Shown here: piece after piece, positions 52,638 through 57,948 of the stretch
Position numbering within the stretch: position 1 is the first letter of the stretch
How the letters are laid out: each line of letters starts with the position of its first letter
Notes under the pieces: generated by a model
What the model saw: the letters and a program-made list of their open reading frames with translations, nothing else
The model's database searches: none
What the model was told of the DNA's origin: nothing
Translations under genes and position numbers: made by a program
Assembly (NCBI GenBank): GCA_946414025.1
Contig: CAMKMX010000015.1
Coordinates: 1-57,948 of the forward strand
DNA from: an uncultured Fibrobacter sp.
GTDB lineage: Bacteria; Fibrobacterota; Fibrobacteria; Fibrobacterales; Fibrobacteraceae
Length of the DNA stretch: 57,948 bases
Reading direction: 5' to 3'

Positions 52638-52847
52638 TTAGTAGAGACGCTTGCGGTTCTGGTCAGCGATTTCCTTGAGGCGCTTGCGACGGGCGGCAGT
52701 TTCGATGCGCTTCTTTTCTTCGGAAGGCTTTTCGAAGCGCTGGCGCTTCTTGACATCGGAAATGATGCCGTTCTTTTCGCAGGACTTGGTGAAACGCTTG
52801 AGAGCGCGTTCAAAAGGTTCGTTGGACTTAACAATTACGCCGATCAC
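52638..52847 (-). CDS. rpsU: Ribosomal protein bS21
   Basis: 69 aa beginning with GTG, preceded by AAAGGA. The sequence VIVKSNEPFERALKRFTKSC and KKRQRFEKPSEEKKRIETAA with a basic tail is typical of bS21, a small-subunit protein near the anti-Shine-Dalgarno site. Length and charge pattern fit. It is upstream of yqeY in the same direction and divergent from the SPOR lipoprotein gene. Confidence 0.95.
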   Translation of the reverse strand: MIGVIVKSNEPFERALKRFTKSCEKNGIISDVKKRQRFEKPSEEKKRIETAARRKRLKEIADQNRKRLY

Positions 52848-52964
52848 GATGATCCTTTGGTTGAGTTGGTAATTCGTTTTTGGATAGCCAAATATATTTA
52901 ACTAGCCGAAATTCGTCAAGGGAGAGTACATTTTTGCGCATTTTCTGCATTTATAACTTGCGGA

Positions 52965-52988
52965 TTGACAAAGACTTATGTATATTAT
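52965..52988 (+). promoter_or_regulatory. Possible promoter of the SPOR lipoprotein gene
   Basis: A perfect TTGACA at 52965-52970 is followed by TATATTAT at 52981-52988. The spacing (10-12 bases) is short for a sigma-70 promoter, so this may be a variant promoter or coincidence. It lies 60-80 bp upstream of the start at 53048. Confidence 0.3.
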
Positions 52989-53047
52989 GGCAGAACACAG
53001 CCAAAAGCGTGCTTTTGGAGATTTTAACAAGAAAAACGGAGATTTCA

Positions 53048-54088
53048 ATGAAATCACTTTCGATTTCCACCCTGATTACCGCAGCTTTTGCCTGCTTTAT
53101 GCTGACTGCATGCGATAGCAGCGAAGACGATGTCGTTCCCCAGATGACCATCAAGAGGCCCGCCAAGGCCGCCGAGGCCAAAGCTCCGGCAGCGGACGAG
53201 CCCGAACTGGTGCCCATCCAGTCCCTTTCCGCAAAGAAGGGCAAGGCTGCCAAGGCCGAAAAGGTGCAGCTCCCCCCGGGTAGCGTCAAGCCCGAAGAAG
53301 ACGGCCAGTACGTGATTCAGGTCAGCATCCAGTCCTCCAAGAAGGCTGCCGATGCCATCGTCAAGAAACTTGCAGAACAGGATATCGAAGCCTACGTGGT
53401 GGAAGTGGAAAATCCGGGTGAACTGGAAGGTACGTTCTACCGCGTCCGTATCGGCTATTTCTCCACGATTCAAAGGGCCCAGGCCTACGGTCAAGACGTT
53501 TTGGCCCAGCTGAACTTCGGCTGGTGGGTCGATAACTGCAACAACGACGAAGTCGGCAAGCCGGGTTCTGACGATGAATCTGCAGCACCTGCCCCAGCAG
53601 CACAACCTGCCGCTCAGCCCGCTGCTCAACCGGCTCCTGCCGCCCAGCCTGCTCCTGCCGCTAAGCCTGCTGCTCAACCGGCTCCCGCCGCCCAGCCTGC
53701 TCCTGCCGCTAAGCCTGCTGCTCAACCGGCTCCCGCCGCCCAGCCCGCTCCTGCGGCCAAGCCTGCTGCACAACCGGCTCCCGCCGCCCAGCCTGCTCCT
53801 GCGGCCAAGCCTGCTGCACAACCGGCTCCCGCCGCCCAGCCCGCTCCTGCGGCTAAGCCCGCTGCCCAACCGGCTCCTGCCGCCCAGCCCGCTCCTGCTG
53901 CCAAGCCCGCTGCTCAACCGGCTCCCGCCGCCCAGCCTGCTCCTGCCGCTAAGCCCGCTGCACAACCGGCTCCTGCCGCCCAGCCTGCTCCTGCCGCTAA
54001 GCCTGCTGCACAACCGGCTCCCGCCGCTCAGCCTGCTCCTGCCGCTAAGCCTGCCGCTCAGCCCGCTGTTGATGACGACTGGGAATAA
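53048..54088 (+). CDS. SPOR-domain lipoprotein with a Pro/Ala-rich repeat tail
   Basis: 346 aa from MKSLSISTLITAAFACFMLT, a lipobox with Cys near residue 20 (LTACDSS). A SPOR domain (about residues 85-170) begins GQYVIQVSIQSSKKAADAIV and includes FYRVRIGYFSTIQRAQAYGQ; SPOR domains bind denuded peptidoglycan, often at division sites. The C-terminal ~155 residues are near-perfect 16-residue repeats of AAQPAPAAKPAAQPAP type. The tail ends VDDDWE. It is probably an envelope protein spanning from the outer membrane to the wall. I chose the ATG that starts the signal peptide. Confidence 0.9.
   Translation: MKSLSISTLITAAFACFMLTACDSSEDDVVPQMTIKRPAKAAEAKAPAADEPELVPIQSLSAKKGKAAKAEKVQLPPGSVKPEEDGQYVIQVSIQSSKKAADAIVKKLAEQDIEAYVVEVENPGELEGTFYRVRIGYFSTIQRAQAYGQDVLAQLNFGWWVDNCNNDEVGKPGSDDESAAPAPAAQPAAQPAAQPAPAAQPAPAAKPAAQPAPAAQPAPAAKPAAQPAPAAQPAPAAKPAAQPAPAAQPAPAAKPAAQPAPAAQPAPAAKPAAQPAPAAQPAPAAKPAAQPAPAAQPAPAAKPAAQPAPAAQPAPAAKPAAQPAPAAQPAPAAKPAAQPAVDDDWE
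53600..54066 (+). repeat. 48-bp tandem coding repeat in the SPOR lipoprotein
   Basis: About nine copies of a 48-bp unit encode a 16-residue Ala/Pro/Gln/Lys repeat. The Lys codon recurs every 48 bases from about 53660 to 54050. Copies differ only at synonymous positions, which suggests selection on the protein and slow homogenisation. Because 48 is a multiple of 3, copy-number change would not break the frame. Confidence 0.9.
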
Positions 54089-54122
54089 ACACGTCACTTA
54101 GTTTTTCTTGTACAATTACGCA

Positions 54123-54155
54123 AACACGTTTCGTCCGCACGAAGCGTGTTTTTTT
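54123..54155 (+). terminator. Intrinsic terminator after the SPOR lipoprotein gene
   Basis: AACACGTTTCGT and ACGAAGCGTGTT pair with a single mismatch around a short loop, then a run of seven or so T. It lies about 35 bp past the stop at 54088. Confidence 0.88.
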
Positions 54156-54187
54156 ATATCGGAATCTAAAATTCTAAATTTGCATTC

Positions 54188-55498
54188 ATGCCTACTAAAA
54201 AGCCTAAAGTTTTTGTAGTCCATTTAGGATGCGCCAAGAACCAGGTTGATGCAGAAAACCTGGTCGGTGAGATGCTGCACGCAGGTTTTGCGACCTGCGA
54301 CAGTGCTGCCAAGGCGGACTATATTTTGGTGAACACCTGCGGATTCATTGAAGCTGCCAAGGAAGAATCCATCAATGCGATTCTCGCACAAATTAACGGC
54401 AAGAAGCCCAAGCAGAAGCTGATTGTGTCGGGCTGCCTTTCGGGCCGCTACGGCGACGAACTCGTAAAGGAACTGCCCGAAGTCGATTACTGGGTGGGCA
54501 CCTACAAGCCGGGTGAGCTGCTGAAAAAGATGGGCGTTGTCGCTCCGCGAAGCTGCGATGCCGAAAACCTGCCGCGCATGAACCTGGGCGGGTTCAAGCA
54601 TCACGCCTATCTGAAAATTGCCGAAGGATGCAACCGCCGTTGCGCCTACTGCGCCATCCCGCTCATCCGTGGGAAGCAGGTGTCGCGCAGCATCGAAGAC
54701 ATTGTTGCAGAAGCCAAGGAACTGGAAGTCCAGGGCGCCAAAGAAATCACGCTCATTGCCCAAGACACCACATACTTCGGTCGCGAAAAAGGCAAGAAGG
54801 GCGGCACGCTCGCCCAACTTTTACGTGCCATTCTCGACAACACGAACATTCCGTGGATCCGTACGCTCTACTGGTACCCGATGTTCGTGGACGATGAACT
54901 TTTGGACCTGATGGCAAGCGAACCGCGCCTGGTGAAGTACGTGGATATGCCTATCCAGCACGCCAGCGACAATGTACTCAAGAATATGAAGCGCAACTAT
55001 CGCAAGAAAGAGCTTGTCGATATTCTGCACAGGATTCGCGAGCGCATTCCGGGAGTTACGCTCCGCACCACGGTTCTAGTCGGGTTCCCCGGTGAAACAC
55101 ACGAGGACTTCGAAGAGCTGATGGAACTCTTAGAAGACATCCAATTCGACCACTTGGGCGGATTCGTGTTCAGCCCTGAAGAAGGTACTCCCGTGATGGA
55201 GATGGATTTGCCCTCCGTTGACGAGAGCGAGGCCCGCGCAAGACTCGACGCCGTCACCGACCTGCAGGAAGAACTTGATGCCGAACACGCCGAGGCAATG
55301 ATCGGAAAGACCGTCCGCGTTATTATCGACCAGGTTGCCGAAGAAAGCGAATACCATTTCTACGGACGCACCGAAGGCAACTCCATGGAAAACGATGACA
55401 TCGTGAAGGTCCTAGAAGGCGATGCCGATGTAGGCGAGTTCCGCGATGCACTGGTGGTAGATGCAGAGCCGCATGAGTTAGTAGTTAAATTAATGTGA
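54188..55498 (+). CDS. rimO: Ribosomal protein uS12 methylthiotransferase RimO
   Basis: Radical-SAM enzyme that methylthiolates an Asp of ribosomal protein uS12. 436 aa. The N-terminal UPF0004 domain opens VFVVHLGCAKNQVDAENLVG with cluster-binding cysteines (also VNTCGFIE and VSGCLSG). The radical-SAM motif CNRRCAYC lies near residues 149-156, followed by AIPLIRGKQVSRS. The C-terminal TRAM domain carries VRVIIDQVAEESEYHFYGRT. The LGCAKN start and the EGCNRRCAYC form distinguish RimO from MiaB. Its stop codon overlaps the edge of the structured element at 55495-55595. Confidence 0.95.
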   Translation: MPTKKPKVFVVHLGCAKNQVDAENLVGEMLHAGFATCDSAAKADYILVNTCGFIEAAKEESINAILAQINGKKPKQKLIVSGCLSGRYGDELVKELPEVDYWVGTYKPGELLKKMGVVAPRSCDAENLPRMNLGGFKHHAYLKIAEGCNRRCAYCAIPLIRGKQVSRSIEDIVAEAKELEVQGAKEITLIAQDTTYFGREKGKKGGTLAQLLRAILDNTNIPWIRTLYWYPMFVDDELLDLMASEPRLVKYVDMPIQHASDNVLKNMKRNYRKKELVDILHRIRERIPGVTLRTTVLVGFPGETHEDFEELMELLEDIQFDHLGGFVFSPEEGTPVMEMDLPSVDESEARARLDAVTDLQEELDAEHAEAMIGKTVRVIIDQVAEESEYHFYGRTEGNSMENDDIVKVLEGDADVGEFRDALVVDAEPHELVVKLM

Positions 55499-55595
55499 TG
55501 CGATTAAATTTAATCTTCGATTAAATTTCCACCTTTGGGCTCGGAAGTGGGCAAGCGAGCTTGCCCGTTTCACTCGCCCTGGCAGGTGGTCGAAC
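55495..55595 (-). repeat. Structured tRNA-associated element, copy 1
   Basis: On the minus strand it begins GTTCGACCACC and ends AATCGCATCAC. TTCGA and ATCGCATCAC are the two halves of a tRNA-Arg T-arm, so the element splits T-arm sequence. Inside are a CCACC/GGTGG pair, a GGGCAAGC/GCTTGCCC hairpin and a perfect AAATTTAATC-GAA-GATTAAATTT hairpin. Copy 2 at 55752-55856 has the same layout with different paired bases. No ORF. Confidence 0.75.
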
Positions 55596-55615
55596 GTTGC
55601 ATTCTCTTCTAAATC

Positions 55616-55660
55616 ACAGGTATAAAAAAAGTCCCATACGGGACCTTTTTTATACCTGTG
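55616..55660 (-). terminator. Palindromic terminator of tRNA-Arg that includes its 3' acceptor strand
   Basis: A long palindrome. On the minus strand CACAGGTATAAAAA is followed by GGTCCC, loop GTAT, GGGAC, a T-run and TATACCTGTG. The GTCCC/GGGAC core with its T-run is a standard terminator. The outer arm duplicates, inverted, the tRNA acceptor end CACAGGT. Confidence 0.8.
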
Positions 55661-55727
55661 ATGCGATTCGAACGCATGACCTCTTCCTTCGGAGGGAAGC
55701 ACTCTATCCAAACTGAGCTACACAGGC
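55653..55727 (-). tRNA. tRNA-Arg (anticodon CCG)
   Basis: On the minus strand it starts GCCTGTG and ends CACAGGT plus discriminator A; the acceptor strands pair with one G-U. The D-arm is GCTCAGTTTGGATAGAGT. The anticodon arm is CTTCC-CTCCGAA-GGAAG with anticodon CCG. The T-arm is ATGCG-TTCGAAT-CGCAT. Length is 75 bases without an encoded CCA. A T-rich terminator hairpin follows directly. The structure is complete and regular. Confidence 0.95.
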
Positions 55728-55750
55728 AAGTGTGAGCAAATATAGTAAAT

Positions 55751-55879
55751 CCTGTGATGCGATTGTATTTAAATCTTCGATTTAAATACCCACCTCTCGG
55801 CTCGGAAATGGACAAACTGGTTTGCCCATTTCTCTCGCCTTGCTCGGTGGTCGAACTATCCAAACTGAGCTACACAGGC
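55751..55879 (-). pseudogene. Interrupted tRNA-Arg-like remnant carrying structured element copy 2
   Basis: On the minus strand the first 24 bases (GCCTGTGTAGCTCAGTTTGG and the next four) equal the 5' end of the tRNA-Arg at 55653-55727. The last bases (AATCGCATCACAGG) equal its 3' T-arm and acceptor. The anticodon arm is missing. In its place stands TTCGA and a ~90-base element with hairpins (GGGCAAAC/GTTTGTCC and GTATTTAAATC-GAA-GATTTAAATAC). It cannot fold as a normal tRNA. It lies 23 bases upstream of the intact tRNA in the same direction. Confidence 0.8.
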
Positions 55880-55902
55880 TTAAGCGGCCAAAAGATAGTA
55901 AA

Positions 55903-55934
55903 AAGAAAGCCCACATTTGTGGGCTACTTCTTTT
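55903..55934 (-). terminator. Intrinsic terminator after the barrel protein gene
   Basis: GCCCACA / TGTGGGC with a two-base centre, flanked by an A-rich side and a T-run on the minus strand. It lies directly past the stop at 55935. Confidence 0.85.
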
Positions 55935-56828
55935 TTACTTGCCGGAACGTTCACGTTCCTTTTCACGTTCACGACGGCGCTTTTCCGTATCATCCGGGAA
56001 GAGCTCCGGCAGAGCGTAACCGATAGTAATACCAAAGACGATGCCCGTCTTACTCATACCATCTTTATTAACGACTTTCGACACCCATTCGTTGTGAATC
56101 TTGTCGTATGTGAAGCTCACGTTATCATCCTTGGGATTGCCCAATTCGGGAGCGTAGTAAAAACCAACAGAGAACTGCAGATAATACCACTCGTTCGTGA
56201 GGTAAGCGATAAGAGCGTCAAACTGGAAACCATTTACCGTAATCAACGGACGCACGCCGTCATCCGGCTTGACATCGTGATCAAAGTAAACCGTACCGTA
56301 GGACGCAGAAATACCGAGATGAAGCGGATTCTTGGGGAACAGATAATAGTTCAAACCGAACTTGTATCCCGTACCACCTTCCAATTCAATATCATCAAAG
56401 TCGTTGTCAGTACCCTTAGGCAAAAAGCCGAAAGACGCGTATGCACCGACATGCCAACGGGTGATGTACTCAACGCCAGCACCAAAACCCATACCCATAC
56501 CGGTCTCGCCCATGAACGGAGTACGAGCACCCATACCTATTTCGAGCATCAAGCGGTCCTTCAACCAGTCACGACGACGCTCGGAGTTCGCGTATTCGTC
56601 AGCTCGCTGATCTTCTTCGAATTTCTTGCGAGCCTCCATGTCTTCCCTTTTGGAACGGCTTACGTAAGAATCCTCGGCTTCTTCAAATTCATCACCCGAC
56701 CCGCCAGATGCTTCAGTAGTCGTAGCAGAGTTTCCCGCAGAAACAAAGTCGCTATCATCAAATTCATCATCTTGTGCCCACGCGAGAAACGCAGTCAAGC
56801 ACAAAGTCAAACACATTTTTTTAAGCAT
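55935..56828 (-). CDS. Probable outer-membrane beta-barrel protein with acidic N-terminal region
   Basis: 297 aa with a signal peptide (MCLTLCLTAFLAWA). Residues ~20-95 are disordered and highly charged (EFDDSDFVSAG, RSKREDMEARKKFEEDQRAD). From ~100 to 280 the sequence shows barrel-type strands (MLEIGMGARTPFMGETGMGM, GVEYITRWHVGAYASFGFLP). The C-terminus is strongly basic (RRREREKERERSGK) and does not end in an aromatic residue, so the last residues extend past the barrel. No family recognised. It has its own terminator. Confidence 0.75.
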   Translation of the reverse strand: MLKKMCLTLCLTAFLAWAQDDEFDDSDFVSAGNSATTTEASGGSGDEFEEAEDSYVSRSKREDMEARKKFEEDQRADEYANSERRRDWLKDRLMLEIGMGARTPFMGETGMGMGFGAGVEYITRWHVGAYASFGFLPKGTDNDFDDIELEGGTGYKFGLNYYLFPKNPLHLGISASYGTVYFDHDVKPDDGVRPLITVNGFQFDALIAYLTNEWYYLQFSVGFYYAPELGNPKDDNVSFTYDKIHNEWVSKVVNKDGMSKTGIVFGITIGYALPELFPDDTEKRRREREKERERSGK

Positions 56829-56957
56829 AACGCCTCTGATTATAAATCGTCTTTGGAATATAACTTTTTTTAGCCGTTTTTTTCAGTTCTCAAGTGTAAA
56901 AGTTGCTTTATCCTTTGATTTTTCGTAAAAAACGAGAATTTTATCCATTATTCCGTC

Positions 56958-57767
56958 CTATTTTTGCTCGATTAGCCTCGCTTTTATGGACCCAAGGGCT
57001 ATTTCGCACTCCATCAGGACCGGAATACGGCGGTCATCGTCGGTAAACCAGATAAAGATTCGCCCCTTGGAGTTAAAGATGCCATCCCCATCCAGCATGG
57101 GCTCCACCTTGATGGTCTGGAGCTTGCCGAAGTCCGTTTTCAAGGTTTCGTGACCATGGACCACCACCTTCAGTTCGTACCGTTTTTTTCCGCTAACCGC
57201 CGAAAAACGACTGGTATCGCCAACCGTCAGGGGCATGGTCCGCACATAATAGAATGCCGACATGATACTGTGTTCTGCACCCTGGATGGAAACGGCCGTG
57301 TCGGCGGAGCGTTTGACCTTGCGGGTTTTCATGTCAGTAAAGACGGTGTCCGAAAGCCAGGCCGTCTCGCCCTTACGGTCGAAACGAATCACAGAAGTAT
57401 TATGGAACTTGCCTTCATGAAGCCGTTTGCGGAAAACCTCGGTCATGAGACCTTTATTGCGCACGCGGGTGTAGATGGTGTCGGCCACTGGGTAAATCTT
57501 GTTGATGGTCTTGTTGCCGGTAGCAAAAGTGAGGAACTCTGTTTTACCATCGGCTAACGGCTTGACTTCTAACGTCGCATAGCCAGCCGTGACAAATCCC
57601 CAGCTAAGACTGAATGTCAGCTTTTCGCCCTTCATCCACGGGGCTTGGATCTCCGGCAGGTTCGGTTCACCGGCAAAACATGCAGCAACAAAGACCGCCA
57701 CAAGCGCGGCGACCTTGAAGCAAAACTTAGTGCTATTCCCAACCACTAACCACCAACCACTAACCAC
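56958..57767 (-). CDS. DUF3108-type periplasmic protein
   Basis: 269 aa if it starts at the GTG overlapping the purE stop. The signal sequence is VAALVAVFVAACFA. The mature part has GEKLTFSLSWGFVTAGYATL and a C-terminal RIFIWFTDDDRRIPVLMECE followed by GSIKARLI. These match DUF3108 proteins, which are predicted to be secreted beta-rich lipid- or envelope-associated proteins of unknown role. The first ~10 codons are made of a heptad repeat (GTTAGTG, GTTGGTG), so the true start may be the later in-frame GTG near 57746. Function unknown. Confidence 0.8.
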   Translation of the reverse strand: MVSGWWLVVGNSTKFCFKVAALVAVFVAACFAGEPNLPEIQAPWMKGEKLTFSLSWGFVTAGYATLEVKPLADGKTEFLTFATGNKTINKIYPVADTIYTRVRNKGLMTEVFRKRLHEGKFHNTSVIRFDRKGETAWLSDTVFTDMKTRKVKRSADTAVSIQGAEHSIMSAFYYVRTMPLTVGDTSRFSAVSGKKRYELKVVVHGHETLKTDFGKLQTIKVEPMLDGDGIFNSKGRIFIWFTDDDRRIPVLMECEIALGSIKARLIEQK

Positions 57768-57768
57768 T
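57739..57768 (-). repeat. Heptad-period tract overlapping a gene start
   Basis: On the minus strand the units are GTTAGTG, GTTGGTG, GTTAGTG, GTTGGGA. It spans the junction between purE and the DUF3108 gene and supplies the possible GTG starts of the latter. Confidence 0.75.
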
Positions 57769-57948
57769 AGCCTTCGATGTCTCCGAGGCCCTTGCGGTAA
57801 GCGACAAGCTTTTCGCGGACGCTTGCGTCAGAGAGGGCGACGATGTGGGCGGCGAGGTAACCGGCGTTCTTGCCGTTGCCGATGCCGACCGTGGCCACCG
57901 GGATTCCCGGGGGCATCTGCACGATAGAGTGCAGGGCATCGACGCCGT
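57767..57948 (-). CDS. purE: N5-carboxyaminoimidazole ribonucleotide mutase, 3' part
   Basis: The C-terminal ~59 residues are visible up to a TAG at 57767-57769; the rest lies beyond the right edge. [19 protein letters not shown], followed by [17 protein letters not shown] and [14 protein letters not shown], is typical of PurE (the SIVQMPxGxPVATV motif). PurE rearranges N5-CAIR to CAIR in purine synthesis. Its stop overlaps the first possible GTG start of the DUF3108 gene. Confidence 0.9.
   Translation of the reverse strand, partial: GVDALHSIVQMPPGIPVATVGIGNGKNAGYLAAHIVALSDASVREKLVAYRKGLGDIEG

Noticed and set aside
53600..54066. CRISPR-like repeat array
   Set aside because: The 48-bp units are contiguous with no unique spacers and encode a regular Pro/Ala repeat in frame.
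53054..54097. 347-aa minus-strand ORF rich in Ser, Arg, Gly and Leu
   Set aside because: It is the antisense of the SPOR lipoprotein and its 48-bp repeat; the repeat makes any frame long.
55490..55863. Small minus-strand ORFs of 73 and 84 aa across the tRNA region
   Set aside because: They run through the tRNA-Arg gene and the structured elements and show no protein-like features.

Overview
The window looks like chromosomal DNA of a Fibrobacter-type bacterium (Fibrobacterota). This is an inference from gene content: a Gram-negative envelope with many outer-membrane barrel and lipoprotein genes, poly-serine linkers, futalosine-route menaquinone genes, GlgE, a small Hc1-like histone, and an ExbB/ExbD/AgmX/OmpA/TPR envelope cluster. 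Nearly all genes lie on the minus strand. The exceptions are a TraB-family gene, a SPOR lipoprotein and rimO.

Layout. 1-861: start of an unidentified CDS, then cmk. 922-23649: one long leftward Rhs polymorphic-toxin locus. Its transcription order is a lipoprotein, two Skp/OmpH-like periplasmic proteins, a 2184-aa TcB-like Rhs half and a 2261-aa TcC-like Rhs half. The second half ends in a Tlde1-like (L,D-transpeptidase fold) tip followed by a secreted immunity candidate. Three 5'-truncated Rhs-tip/immunity cassettes follow (DUF4329-like tip; unknown tip with a membrane immunity protein; HExxH metallopeptidase-like tip), then a decayed Rhs remnant. The shared core DNA is near-identical between cassettes while the tips are unrelated and AT-rich, as expected of a reserve of exchangeable warheads. 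23713-25626: a lipoprotein and a divergent TraB-family gene.

25748-32934: the rod-shape operon mreB-mreC-mreD-mrdA-rodA with glgE closely behind it. 33064-34885: a lipoprotein and an outer-membrane barrel. 35012-45840: an envelope machine made of an OmpA protein (beta-helix, TSP3 repeats, OmpA), a PorV-like barrel fused to TPRs, a giant TPR protein, ExbB, two ExbD-like proteins and an AgmX/TonB-type protein. One ExbB plus two ExbDs plus AgmX recalls the Agl/Glt motor of Myxococcus. 46025-50095: an Hc1-like histone, then tyrS, a PfkB kinase, mqnB and mqnD. 50249-52847: a GAF/AAA+/Fis regulator with a degenerate sigma-54 contact loop, YqeY, and ribosomal protein bS21.

53048-57948: a SPOR lipoprotein with a 48-nt coding repeat, rimO, tRNA-Arg(CCG) flanked by two copies of a structured element that splits tRNA T-arm sequence, a barrel protein, a DUF3108 protein and the end of purE. 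Short intergenic tracts throughout carry degenerate tandem repeats with a strict 7-nt period.

The strongest candidates for undescribed biology are the Rhs cassette locus with its own Skp-like proteins, the tRNA-associated covarying element, and the heptad repeats.
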